The position numbers and the translations under genes were made by a program. From Bradyrhizobium sp. CCBAU 53338 (GTDB lineage Bacteria; Pseudomonadota; Alphaproteobacteria; Rhizobiales; Xanthobacteraceae), in contig NZ_CP030048.1 of NCBI RefSeq assembly GCF_015291665.1, positions 5,580,001 through 5,644,000 on the forward strand: a stretch of DNA of 64,000 nucleotides, read 5' to 3'. The notes under the pieces were generated by a model. That model was not told the origin of the DNA. It ran no database searches and saw nothing but the letters and a program-made list of their open reading frames with translations. How positions within the stretch are numbered: the first letter of the stretch is position 1; each line of letters begins with the position of its first letter. Shown here in pieces: positions 1 through 8,099 of this stretch.

Positions 1-306
1 GCGACCATCCTCGGCGGCGTAGGATTGCGCGATCGGCGTCACCGAACCGCGCGCGCCGGTTTCCGGGTTCTCCCAGTGCTGGCTGGCATCCTTGTCGCCC
101 ATGCTCAGCACGTCGGAGGCGGCGTTGCGGGCGAAGGCGAGATCGGTCTCGGTCGGCCGGGCGCCCTTCACCGGCTGCGCGATCGAACCGGTGAGGTCGC
201 TGTCGTCGGCCTTGGCATAGGCGTTCGCGTCCGTGCGGGACATGCTGCAGCCGCCGGCACTGACCCCGATCAGAATCATCGTCACGGCGAAGCTGGATGA
301 CCGCAT
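1..306 (-). CDS. RT0821/Lpp0805-like surface lipoprotein (partial, N-terminal 102 aa)
   Basis: This gene runs off the left edge; 102 codons are visible. The chosen ATG opens a short signal peptide ([10 protein letters not shown] start) ending in a lipobox with Cys at residue 20 (SAGGC), so the mature protein should be lipid-anchored in the envelope. The following segment ([20 protein letters not shown] region) resembles the family of 17-kDa-antigen-like surface proteins common in Rhizobiales, in which a short polar stretch precedes a small conserved C-terminal domain that here lies outside the window. It is divergent from pdxH, with a perfect palindrome in the shared intergenic region. The lipoprotein call rests on the lipobox; the family name is from recall of similar proteins. 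Confidence 0.7.
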   Translation of the reverse strand, partial: MRSSSFAVTMILIGVSAGGCSMSRTDANAYAKADDSDLTGSIAQPVKGARPTETDLAFARNAASDVLSMGDKDASQHWENPETGARGSVTPIAQSYAAEDGR

Positions 307-331
307 CGCCGATAGGCCAACGCGTCCCCAT

Positions 332-345
332 GCCCTATATAGGGC
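332..345. promoter_or_regulatory. 14-bp perfect palindrome between divergent genes
   Basis: The sequence GCCCTATATAGGGC is a perfect palindrome lying 26 bp upstream of the lipoprotein start and 54 bp upstream of the pdxH start. Its AT core could serve as a -10 for either direction or as the operator of an unknown dimeric regulator. No factor can be named from the sequence. Confidence 0.45.
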
Positions 346-398
346 GAGAGCAGACAACAGCGCGCTTTGGGCCGCGGGACGCAATTCGGACTCCAGAC

Positions 399-1040
399 AT
401 GACCGACACGACCTCGATGAAACACCAGACACCCTTAACATCCGGTGATTTCACCGCCGCCGACGAGCCGTTTGCGCTGTTCGAGGCCTGGTTGAACGAA
501 GCGATCAAGAGCGAGCCGAACGATCCGAACGCCATGGCGCTCGCGACCGTCGATCCGGACGGCCTGCCTGACGTGCGTATGGTCCTGATGAAAGGCTTCG
601 ATACCGGAGGTTTCGTCTTCTACAGCCACATCGCGAGCCAAAAGGGCCGCGAACTTGCCGCAAATCCTAAGGCCGCCTTACTTTTTCACTGGAAGTCGCT
701 GCGCCGTCAGGTCCGCATCCGCGGCAACGTGACGCCGGTGACCGATGCCGAGGCCGACGCCTATTTCGCGACGCGGCCGAAGCAGGCGCAGATCGGCGCC
801 TGGGCCAGCAAGCAGTCGCAGGAGCTGGAGAGCCGCTTCGCCTTCGAGCAGGCCATCGCCAAGGTCGCGGCCAAATACGTCATCGGCGAAGTGCCGCGGC
901 CGCCGGGCTGGAGCGGCTGGCGTATCACACCTGTTCGCATCGAGTTCTGGCACGACCGCCCATTCCGTCTGCACGATCGCATCGAATTTCGTCGTGACGC
1001 AGCCGGCCAGCCGTGGTCCAAGACGCGGATGTATCCCTAG
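399..1040 (+). CDS. pdxH: Pyridoxamine/pyridoxine 5'-phosphate oxidase
   Basis: PdxH is the FMN enzyme that oxidises pyridoxine or pyridoxamine 5'-phosphate to pyridoxal 5'-phosphate in vitamin B6 synthesis and salvage. The 213-residue product has the family length and layout: an N-terminal split-barrel segment with [12 protein letters not shown] and RMVLMKGFD, the FMN-contact region [10 protein letters not shown], the [10 protein letters not shown] stretch, and the C-terminal [11 protein letters not shown] and [15 protein letters not shown] motifs that bind substrate. An upstream in-frame start at 297 would add an unlikely leader, so the ATG at 399 beginning [10 protein letters not shown] is preferred. 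It is followed after 33 bp by an SDR gene and then a methyltransferase on the same strand. Confidence 0.95.
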   Translation: MTDTTSMKHQTPLTSGDFTAADEPFALFEAWLNEAIKSEPNDPNAMALATVDPDGLPDVRMVLMKGFDTGGFVFYSHIASQKGRELAANPKAALLFHWKSLRRQVRIRGNVTPVTDAEADAYFATRPKQAQIGAWASKQSQELESRFAFEQAIAKVAAKYVIGEVPRPPGWSGWRITPVRIEFWHDRPFRLHDRIEFRRDAAGQPWSKTRMYP

Positions 1041-1073
1041 AGCCTTCTCTCGATCTTTGGGCCGACCTGAAAG

Positions 1074-1832
1074 ATGTCCATGCCGCATTCGTCCAATGCG
1101 CCGCGCCGCACGCTGCTCCTGACCGGAGCGAGCCGCGGCATCGGCCACGCCACCGTGATCCGCTTCTCGTCCGCGGGCTGGCGCGTCATCACCTGCTCGC
1201 GGCATCCCTTCCCCGAGGATTGCCCGTGGGATGCAGGCCCTGAGGATCACATCCAGGTCGACCTCGGCGATCCCGAGGACACCGCACGCGCGATCAACGA
1301 GATCCGCAACCGGCTCGAAGGCGGCACGCTGCATGCGCTCGTCAACAACGCCGCGATCTCGCCGAAGGGCCCGGGCGGCTCCCGGCTCGGCTCGGTCGAC
1401 ACCGACCTCGACACATGGACCCACGTCTTCCATGTCAACTTCTTCGCGCCGATCATGATCGCGCGCGGATTGATCGAGGAGTTGAAGGCGGCCAAGGGCT
1501 CGGTCGTGAACGTCACCTCGATCGCGGGCTCGCGCGTCCATCCGTTCGCGGGCGCCGCCTACGCTACCTCGAAGGCGGCGCTTGCCGCGCTGACGCGTGA
1601 GATGGCCTCGGACTTCGGCCGCGTCGGCGTGCGCGTCAACGCGATCGCGCCGGGCGAGATCGACACATCGATCCTGTCGCCGGGCACCGAGAAGATCGTC
1701 GAGCAGCAGATCCCGATGCATCGCCTCGGCACACCCGACGAGGTCGCCAAGATCATCTACGTGCTGTGCACGGACACCAGTTCTTACGTCAACGGCGCCG
1801 AGATCCACATCAACGGCGGCCAGCACGTCTAG
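1074..1832 (+). CDS. SDR family NAD(P)-dependent oxidoreductase
   Basis: A 252-residue classical short-chain dehydrogenase/reductase. The Rossmann glycine motif TGASRGIG is at residues 17-24, the NNAA variant of the NNAG motif is near residue 95, and the catalytic pair is Y163-x3-K167 within YATSK. The tail after VRVNAIAPGEIDT fits the substrate-binding loop. Two in-frame ATGs (codons 1 and 3) are equally possible starts. It sits between pdxH and a methyltransferase, 12 bp before the latter, so co-transcription is likely. The substrate cannot be told from sequence. Confidence 0.9.
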   Translation: MSMPHSSNAPRRTLLLTGASRGIGHATVIRFSSAGWRVITCSRHPFPEDCPWDAGPEDHIQVDLGDPEDTARAINEIRNRLEGGTLHALVNNAAISPKGPGGSRLGSVDTDLDTWTHVFHVNFFAPIMIARGLIEELKAAKGSVVNVTSIAGSRVHPFAGAAYATSKAALAALTREMASDFGRVGVRVNAIAPGEIDTSILSPGTEKIVEQQIPMHRLGTPDEVAKIIYVLCTDTSSYVNGAEIHINGGQHV

Positions 1833-1844
1833 GTCAGGTGACGC

Positions 1845-2615
1845 ATGGGCCGGTTTGCGAGCACGGCGTCAACTTACGAGCATTTGCGGCCGCCTTACCC
1901 TCGCGAATTTTTTCGCACCGTCGCACACAAGCTCGGCCTCACCAGAGAGAGCAGCCTGATCGATCTCGGCACCGGGCCTGGCCTGCTGGCACTTGGCTTC
2001 GGCCCCTATGTCGGACGCGTCGTCGGTGTCGATCCGGAGCCTGCGATGCTTGAGGCCGCCCGGCTCGCCGCGTCGCGCGCGGGGCGACATGTCACGCTGA
2101 TCGAAGGCAAGGCAGAGACACTTCCCCCCGAAATCGGCGCGTTCGACATCGTCACGATTGGCCGTGCGCTGCATTGGATGGATCGCGATGCCACGCTTGC
2201 GCGGCTCGACGAACTGGTGGCCTGTGACGGCGCGATCGTGATCTGCGCCTCCTTCTCTGTCACCGACGGCCGCAACCCGTGGCTCGATGGTTACAACGAG
2301 ATCCGCCGTCGCTGGTCACCCGAGAAGCTGTGGGAGGAAGCCGGCAAGGGCTCGCGCACCCATCGCGACTTGCCCGCGTTCTTTCGCGGCAGCCCGTTCC
2401 AGCCCACAGAACTCATCACAGTCGAGACCAGCCACGCGGTGAGCACACAGGATCTGACAGAACGCGTGCTGACCTACTCGTCGTCCTCGCCGGAAGCTCT
2501 GGGCGACAATGTCGAGGCCACATTGCGCGACATCGGGGGCCATTTGGTGCCATTCAGCCGCGATGGCATGATCGCCGAGACCATCGTCTCGACGGCTGAG
2601 ATCGTGAAGCGCTAG
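1845..2615 (+). CDS. Class I SAM-dependent methyltransferase
   Basis: A 256-residue methyltransferase of the class I fold. Motif I, LIDLGTGPGLL, is at residues 38-48, followed by the acidic ribose-binding motif VGVDPEPAML near residue 60 and the FDIVTIGRALHWMD segment (about residues 95-110) typical of ubiquinone/trans-aconitate-type small-molecule methyltransferases. The N-terminal STYEHLRPPYP is also common in that group. It is last of the run pdxH-SDR-methyltransferase and ends in front of a long hairpin. The acceptor substrate is unknown. Confidence 0.88.
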   Translation: MGRFASTASTYEHLRPPYPREFFRTVAHKLGLTRESSLIDLGTGPGLLALGFGPYVGRVVGVDPEPAMLEAARLAASRAGRHVTLIEGKAETLPPEIGAFDIVTIGRALHWMDRDATLARLDELVACDGAIVICASFSVTDGRNPWLDGYNEIRRRWSPEKLWEEAGKGSRTHRDLPAFFRGSPFQPTELITVETSHAVSTQDLTERVLTYSSSSPEALGDNVEATLRDIGGHLVPFSRDGMIAETIVSTAEIVKR

Positions 2616-2628
2616 GGAAATTGCCGCG

Positions 2629-2687
2629 AAGGGCGGGAAGCAAGGCGATCCAGACAACGCCGCCGCAAGACTGGATCGCCCGCCCTT
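2629..2687. terminator. Long interrupted hairpin between convergent genes
   Basis: AAGGGCG (2629-2635) and GGCGATCCAG (2644-2653) pair with CTGGATCGCC (2671-2680) and CGCCCTT (2681-2687). The element sits between the methyltransferase and the convergent 72-aa gene and can terminate both, although there is no strong T run. It may instead be a REP-type repeat. Confidence 0.5.
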
Positions 2688-2698
2688 CCTTCCGCTCC

Positions 2699-2917
2699 TC
2701 AGTCCAGGCGAATTCGACGCGACCGTTCGCGCAGCCGTGGTGCGGTTGCACTGAATGCGGTCGAGCAATCGTCGTCATTCTCGCCATCGAGCAGCGGAGC
2801 ACCACAGTGCCGGCACATGCGTGCCGACAACGACGGCGCCTTGCCGCTCGCCATACTCCGACGATAGCTCGTCAGGTCGATGACGTTGCGGGGCGTCGTT
2901 ATGTGTTTCTCAACCAT
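2699..2917 (-). CDS. Small protein with a CxxC (zinc-ribbon-like) motif
   Basis: A 72-residue hypothetical protein. Residues about 34-51 carry CRHCGAPL followed by a single Cys in an acidic stretch (DDDCS), which suggests a small metal- or redox-active knuckle, and the C-terminus is basic (RLRERSRR). The ATG is preceded by GAGGAA at good spacing. Similar short proteins are familiar in Bradyrhizobium genomes, but no function is known to me. It is convergent with the methyltransferase gene. Confidence 0.65.
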   Translation of the reverse strand: MVEKHITTPRNVIDLTSYRRSMASGKAPSLSARMCRHCGAPLLDGENDDDCSTAFSATAPRLRERSRRIRLD

Positions 2918-3124
2918 GGCTGTTCCTCGCGGCTAACACGCTGCTTATCGCAGACAAGTTTCGCGCAACCGTTCAGCCCAATGCTCAAATTTTACCGGAG
3001 GAATTGGGGCACGACACACACATCACGGCGCAGCCGCAATGACGCTCTATTCTGCGACACCATCAGCCTTGTCTCTGCGACCGGCGTAAGGTCTCAGTAG
3101 CTATTTTTCAGAAGTGCGCCGGAC

Positions 3125-4102
3125 TCACAGCCACTTCTTGAATTTGAAGATCCAGTACGGGACGATTGCGGCGATCACCATCAGCACCAGCGCGAACGGA
3201 TAGCCGTGCGCCCATTCCAGTTCCGGCATCGACTTGAAGTTCATGCCATAGATCGAGGCGATCAGCGTCGGCGGCATCAGGACAACGGCCATGACCGAAA
3301 ACAGCTTGATGATGTTGTTCTGCTCGAGATTGACGACGCCGAGCATGGCGTCGAGCACGAAGGTGATCTTGCTCGAGAGATAGGAGGCGTGATCGGTCAG
3401 CGAGGCGACGTCGCGCTGCATGGTCTTGAGCTGCTCGCGCATGTCCTTGGACCACTTCACGCCCTCGACCACCGCCGACAGGAAGGTCACGACGCGGCCG
3501 ATCGACACCAGGCTCTCGCGAACTTTGGAGGTCAAATCGCCCTTGCGGCCGATCGAGATCAGGATCTGCGAGTATTGCTTGGCATGGCCGTGGCGCTCGC
3601 TCTCCGGCTCGAAGATGTCGTGGCTGACCTGGTCGATCTCCATGCCGCAGCGCTCCAGAATGTCGGCGCAGCGGTCGATCACGGCGTCAAGGAGCTCCAT
3701 CAGCACCATCTCACCGGTGATTGCGGGGGTGCAGGTCCGGGCCAGCTTGGCCTCGACCAGGGCGAATGGCTTGGGCTGGTCGTAGCGCACCGTGACCAGG
3801 CGGTGGTCGCCGAGGATGAAGGTCACCGCCGTTGTCCGCGGCATGTCGGTATCGGAGTGGCACATCAGCGTCGCGGTCATGTAGCGCGCGCTGTTCTCGA
3901 TATAGAGGCGGCTCGAGATCTCGATCTCCTGCATGTCCTCCCGGGTCGGGATCGCGATCCCCAAGAGCCGTTCCACCGCCTTGTCCTCGGCCGCGGTCGG
4001 GTTGACCAGATCGACCCACACGGCGTGGTCCGGCACCGCCTCGAGATCATCGACGACGGCCTTCTTCAGGGAGGAGTCGGTGGGAACGAACACGGAAAAC
4101 AT
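3125..4102 (-). CDS. corA: CorA family magnesium/divalent cation transporter
   Basis: CorA proteins are pentameric inner-membrane channels for Mg2+ and related cations. This 325-residue product has the large soluble N-terminal domain, a long helical stalk (about residues 130-255) and two C-terminal membrane helices. The first helix ends in YGMNF, with the signature GMN at residues 286-288, and the last helix is followed by a basic tail (FKFKKWL). The ATG at 4102 is preferred over a TTG two codons upstream because GGAG lies about 8 nt before it. It is divergent from an L,D-transpeptidase gene across a 337-bp gap. Confidence 0.93.
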   Translation of the reverse strand: MFSVFVPTDSSLKKAVVDDLEAVPDHAVWVDLVNPTAAEDKAVERLLGIAIPTREDMQEIEISSRLYIENSARYMTATLMCHSDTDMPRTTAVTFILGDHRLVTVRYDQPKPFALVEAKLARTCTPAITGEMVLMELLDAVIDRCADILERCGMEIDQVSHDIFEPESERHGHAKQYSQILISIGRKGDLTSKVRESLVSIGRVVTFLSAVVEGVKWSKDMREQLKTMQRDVASLTDHASYLSSKITFVLDAMLGVVNLEQNNIIKLFSVMAVVLMPPTLIASIYGMNFKSMPELEWAHGYPFALVLMVIAAIVPYWIFKFKKWL

Positions 4103-4439
4103 GAACAACTCCAGGAGAGGCCTGCGACAGAATGACAGCCCTTAGCGCGATTCTGACAAGTTCATGATGACAACCACATTAACGGAGCGTTTGCATTTGT
4201 GGCGGTGACATGGCCCAACTGTGGCACAGAATCGACAGCTGTGCTTTTCGCGCCAAAAAACGAACCCGAAAGCGCAAAACTTGCGGCAAAAAAGCCACAG
4301 GTTGGGTCTCGCAGCGCGGGATAAGCCCCTAAACGCTGGAATTGTGGCAGATTTCAACGATAATGAAAGCAACGGAGTCGAAGGCCTTGGGCACTACGCT
4401 TAAGGACCTGCGCGGTATTGTTTTGATTGGAACCAAACC
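4103..4439. other. Divergent intergenic region, AT-richer than its surroundings
   Basis: This 337-bp gap separates the corA-like gene from the L,D-transpeptidase gene and must hold both promoters. It is visibly richer in A/T than the flanking genes, with A-runs near 4256 and 4291. I see no convincing gene, RNA or clear operator in it; short open frames here lack a Shine-Dalgarno and look non-coding. Confidence 0.5.
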
Positions 4440-5123
4440 ATGTCGTCGCTGAAAGTTATGTTGGGAGTTTTGGCTGCCGGCTTCATGCTGTCGGGCTGCA
4501 TGCAGGCCACGCATTACGAAGCCACCAACACCCAGAATTTCAAGCCGAAGGACAAGGAGCTCCTTGCCAAGATCCGGTACGAGAATACGCCGGTGGCAGA
4601 GCCGTTCCGTCGCGCCATCGTCGACTACCACCGCAAGGAGTCGCCGGGCACCATCGTGGTCGATTCCGACAACCACTACCTCTACTATGTGATGGATGGC
4701 GGCAAGGCGATCCGCTACGGCATCACCGTCGGCGAAGAGGCCATGGCCTGGTCCGGCATTGCCAAGGTCGGCAGCATGACCGAATGGCCCGCCTGGCACC
4801 CGACCCCCGGCGAGATCTCGCGTCTGGGCGTGCCGACCTACGTCGCCCCCGGCCCGGACAATCCGATGGGCTCGCGCGCGATGTACCTTTATTCGGGCGG
4901 CAAGGACACGTTGTTCCGCATCCACGGCACGAACCAGCCGGAATATATCGGCGCCTCGATCTCCTCAGGCTGCATCCGCCTGACCAACGAGGACGCGATC
5001 GACCTCTACAGCCGGGTCAAGGTCGGCACCATCGTGGTGGTGCTTGAGCCGAAGCACGGCGACTCGCCCTACAATTCGCGCCTCGCGCTTCAGGGCGGCG
5101 GTTCTCAGACCAGCAGCTACTAA
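4440..5123 (+). CDS. L,D-transpeptidase (YkuD) lipoprotein
   Basis: A 227-residue envelope enzyme of the YkuD family, which makes 3-3 peptidoglycan cross-links or attaches proteins to meso-DAP. The N-terminus is a lipoprotein signal with lipobox LSGC (Cys20). The catalytic domain spans about residues 70-207 and shows the family signature: H162-G163, then SSGCIR with catalytic Cys178 and Arg180. The C-terminal tail is Ser/Gly-rich. The gene ends just before a strong intrinsic terminator shared with the convergent extensin-like gene. Confidence 0.93.
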   Translation: MSSLKVMLGVLAAGFMLSGCMQATHYEATNTQNFKPKDKELLAKIRYENTPVAEPFRRAIVDYHRKESPGTIVVDSDNHYLYYVMDGGKAIRYGITVGEEAMAWSGIAKVGSMTEWPAWHPTPGEISRLGVPTYVAPGPDNPMGSRAMYLYSGGKDTLFRIHGTNQPEYIGASISSGCIRLTNEDAIDLYSRVKVGTIVVVLEPKHGDSPYNSRLALQGGGSQTSSY

Positions 5124-5150
5124 TTCCAGCCTGATCAGGGCTCTCGAAAA

Positions 5151-5175
5151 GCGCCGGTTTTACCGGCGCTTTTTT
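5151..5175. terminator. Bidirectional intrinsic terminator
   Basis: GCGCCGG (5151-5157), loop TTTTA, CCGGCGC (5163-5169), then six T's (5170-5175). On the other strand four T's follow the same stem (A's at 5147-5150). It ends the L,D-transpeptidase gene, and the TAA stop of the opposing gene (5160-5162) lies inside its loop. Confidence 0.88.
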
Positions 5176-6257
5176 GTTGCGGGCCTGCTCTTGCCGGGGT
5201 CGGCTGCCGGTTTGCCCGCCGGCGCGGTGGGGGGCACGGTCTTCTGGTCGTCAGCGGCCCCATCCTTGCTGCCCTCTGATTTGGCCGCGACCTCGCGTGG
5301 CGGCGCCTCCTCGGGGCGTTCCGCCGGCAACAGAGGGGCGACCTTGGGCAAGGGGTCCCAGACGTTCCATTGGCAGATCCGGTAGTCGTTGCGGCGCTGC
5401 GCGAGGTCGAGGTGGATGTGGTCCTCATGGTACCAGTCCGAGCCCGGACCGAGCACCGTGGAGAAGCGCGAGCACACCGAATGCAGCACGCGCTCGCGCA
5501 CGTCGCGAGAGATGGTGCGGTCGGTCAGGCCAATTGCCTGCCCATTGGCGAGCTTGAGCGAACGGACGTCGAGCGCATTGGCCTTGCCGTGCTCGGACAG
5601 CATTGCGCCGACGACACGGTTGCGGCCGCGGCACTCGAAACTGTCAAAATTGTCGAGGTCGGTGATGGTCGAGCCGAGGCTCGCAGCCAGCGGCTCCATG
5701 TCGGTGCGCACCCAATCCGCAATCGCCGACGCCATGGTGCAACGAAGGATCGCCGCCGGCTTGACCGTGACCTTGCGCTTGTCCGGCAGCACGATCGCCT
5801 CGAGCCGCACCAGGTCCCCACCACCGCAGGCGCCGGGGCCGCGGATATCGGGAATGGACGGCGCGATGGCGACCTCCTCGGTCAGGGCGAGGCGGCACGC
5901 CGAGAGCTGCTTCTCGGAAGGGGGCGCAGCCTCAGCCGGCTTGTTGCCGCCGGGCTCGTCCGGAGAAGGCTTGTCCGGGGAAGACTTGCCCTGGGCTTCC
6001 GGCGCGACCACGTCCGTTGCCTTCGGGGCCTCCTCCGGGCGAGGCTTTGGTAGCGGTATCTTGGTTGAACGAGCGCTCTTGTGCGGCCGTGGTGCACCAA
6101 GACCAAACAAATCGAGCGGCGCAGCATAGTTTCTCGCCTCCGCCCGATCCGCGAGCAGAAGCGCCAGCCCCACAGCGGCGGTAACCATTGCCGCGCCAGC
6201 GGACATATTGCCGCGACAAGACCATTTGCGGCGAAAGTCCGGCAGGCTAAAACTCAT
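5160..6257 (-). CDS. Extensin-like C-terminal domain protein
   Basis: A 365-residue secreted or periplasmic protein. The start at 6257 (MSFSLPDFRR) is preferred to a TTG at 6302. After a basic N-terminus there is a hydrophobic segment (about residues 20-40) ending AEA, consistent with a signal peptide or anchor, then a long Pro/Lys/Glu/Ala linker with low complexity. The C-terminal half (about residues 130-300) is the extensin-like domain, with spaced Cys residues, SEHGKANALD and DWYHEDHIHLDLA; the His/Asp pattern resembles D-Ala-D-Ala peptidase-like folds. The convergent L,D-transpeptidase suggests a cell-wall role, but no activity is established. Its last residues are TKKRR. Confidence 0.85.
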   Translation of the reverse strand: MSFSLPDFRRKWSCRGNMSAGAAMVTAAVGLALLLADRAEARNYAAPLDLFGLGAPRPHKSARSTKIPLPKPRPEEAPKATDVVAPEAQGKSSPDKPSPDEPGGNKPAEAAPPSEKQLSACRLALTEEVAIAPSIPDIRGPGACGGGDLVRLEAIVLPDKRKVTVKPAAILRCTMASAIADWVRTDMEPLAASLGSTITDLDNFDSFECRGRNRVVGAMLSEHGKANALDVRSLKLANGQAIGLTDRTISRDVRERVLHSVCSRFSTVLGPGSDWYHEDHIHLDLAQRRNDYRICQWNVWDPLPKVAPLLPAERPEEAPPREVAAKSEGSKDGAADDQKTVPPTAPAGKPAADPGKSRPATKKRR

Positions 6258-6322
6258 GACAATTCTTTGGCCCTGCGCTGAGAGCGATAATGCGCCCAGC
6301 AACTTCTCGGAGGAACGTCTGA

Positions 6323-7951
6323 ATGCTCGGTTTGATGCAAGATTGGCCCCTGCTCTGCCACCGGATCATCGAACACGCCGCCAAGATTCACGGCAAGCAG
6401 GAGGTTGTCACGCGATCGGTCGAGGGACCGATCCATCGCACCACCTATGCCGAAATCCACAAGCGCGCGCTCAAGGTCTCGCAGATGCTGGAGCGCGATG
6501 GCATCAAGCTCGGCGACCGCGTCGCCACGATCGCCTGGAACACGTGGCGACATCTCGAAGTCTGGTACGGCATCATGGGCATCGGCGCCATCTGCCATAC
6601 CGTCAATCCCCGGCTTTTCCCCGAGCAGATCGCCTGGATCATCAACCATGCGCAGGACCGCATCGTGATGGTCGACCTCACCTTCGTGCCCGTGCTGGAG
6701 AAGCTCGCCGACAAGCTGCCGAGCGTCGAACGGTACGTCATCCTCACCGACAAGGCACATATGCCCGAGACCACGTTGAAGAACGTCGTGGCCTACGAGG
6801 ACTGGATCGCCGAGGCCGACGGCAAATTCAAATGGAAGGACTTTGACGAGAACACGGCGGCGGCGATGTGCTACACCTCTGGCACGACGGGCGACCCGAA
6901 GGGTGTGCTGTATTCGCATCGCTCCAACGTGCTGCACGCGCTGATGGCCAACAATGTCGATGCGCTCGGCACCAGCGCATCCGAGACGATGCTGCCAGTG
7001 GTTCCGCTGTTCCATGCCAACAGCTGGGGCATCGCCTTCTCCGCACCCTCGCAGGGCACCAAGCTGGTGATGCCCGGCCCCAAGCTCGACGGCGCCTCGG
7101 TCTATGAGCTGCTCTCCACCGAGAAGGTGACGCACACCGCCGGCGTGCCGACGGTGTGGCTGATGCTGCTTCAGCACATGACCGCCAACAATCTGAAGCT
7201 GCCGGACCTGAAGATGGTGATCTGCGGCGGATCGGCGATGCCGCGCTCCATGATCAAGGCCTTCCTCGACATGGGCTCGAACGTCCGTCACGCCTGGGGC
7301 ATGACCGAGATGAGCCCGATCGGCAGCGTCGCGGCGCTCAAGCCGCCGTTCCAGAACGCAACCGGCGATGAGCGGCTCGACGTGCTCCAGATGCAGGGGT
7401 ATGCCCCCTTCGCGGTCGAGATGAAGATCACCGACGATGCCGGCAAGGAGCTGCCCTGGGACGGCAAGACCTTTGGCCGCCTCAAGGTCTCCGGTCCTGC
7501 GGTCGCCAAGGCCTATTTCCGCCTCGACAACAGCATCCTCGATGAGGAGGGCTTCTTCGACACCGGCGACGTCGCGACCATCGACGAGGGTGGGTATATG
7601 CGGATCACCGACCGCTCCAAGGACGTGATCAAGTCCGGCGGCGAGTGGATCTCCTCGATCGACCTCGAAAACCTCGCGGTTGGCCACCCGGCCGTGGCCG
7701 AGGCCGCCGTGATCGGCGTCTTCCATCCCAAATGGGACGAGCGGCCGCTGCTGATCGTGCAGCTCAAGCAGGGCCAGCAGGCCACGCGCGAAGACATCCT
7801 CAAATACATGGACGGCAAGATCGCCAAATGGTGGATGCCCGACGACGTCGCCTTCGTCGACGGCATCCCACACACCGCGACCGGCAAGATCCTGAAGACG
7901 GCGCTCCGCGACCAGTTCAAGGAGTACCGTTTCCCGAACGCGGCAGCCTAA
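6323..7951 (+). CDS. Fatty-acyl-CoA ligase (AMP-binding, AlkK/FadD type)
   Basis: A 542-residue ANL-superfamily ligase that would activate a carboxylic acid through an acyl-adenylate and transfer it to CoA. The P-loop YTSGTTGDPKG begins at Y184, the A5-type motif is WGMTEMSP, then come the hinge aspartate context FFDTGDVATID and the C-terminal TGKILKT with the catalytic Lys. The domain set matches medium/long-chain fatty-acid ligases more than acetyl-CoA synthetase. A strong GGAGGAA precedes the ATG. An intrinsic terminator separates it from the following substrate-binding protein, although both are on the same strand. Chain-length preference cannot be read from sequence. Confidence 0.93.
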   Translation: MLGLMQDWPLLCHRIIEHAAKIHGKQEVVTRSVEGPIHRTTYAEIHKRALKVSQMLERDGIKLGDRVATIAWNTWRHLEVWYGIMGIGAICHTVNPRLFPEQIAWIINHAQDRIVMVDLTFVPVLEKLADKLPSVERYVILTDKAHMPETTLKNVVAYEDWIAEADGKFKWKDFDENTAAAMCYTSGTTGDPKGVLYSHRSNVLHALMANNVDALGTSASETMLPVVPLFHANSWGIAFSAPSQGTKLVMPGPKLDGASVYELLSTEKVTHTAGVPTVWLMLLQHMTANNLKLPDLKMVICGGSAMPRSMIKAFLDMGSNVRHAWGMTEMSPIGSVAALKPPFQNATGDERLDVLQMQGYAPFAVEMKITDDAGKELPWDGKTFGRLKVSGPAVAKAYFRLDNSILDEEGFFDTGDVATIDEGGYMRITDRSKDVIKSGGEWISSIDLENLAVGHPAVAEAAVIGVFHPKWDERPLLIVQLKQGQQATREDILKYMDGKIAKWWMPDDVAFVDGIPHTATGKILKTALRDQFKEYRFPNAAA

Positions 7952-7979
7952 CGTCCACCGGACGGCCAAAGTCGAATTC

Positions 7980-8005
7980 GGCCCCTGATCGTCAGGGGCC
8001 TTTTT
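7980..8005 (+). terminator. Intrinsic terminator of the acyl-CoA ligase gene
   Basis: GGCCCCTGA (7980-7988), loop TCG, TCAGGGGCC (7992-8000), then TTTTT (8001-8005). This is a textbook rho-independent terminator 28 bp after the stop codon. Confidence 0.93.
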
Positions 8006-8099
8006 CGTTTCGGACACGCGACCAAAGACGAATTGGAGCCAGCCCGGCCGCTCCCTAACGTCGCGCCGAACTTCAAGCCAATAAAAGGGAACGCTCAAG

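Noticed and set aside
4142..4372. 76-codon Cys/Arg-rich frame in the corA upstream region
   Set aside because: No ribosome binding site and atypical composition; probably non-coding leader and promoter DNA.
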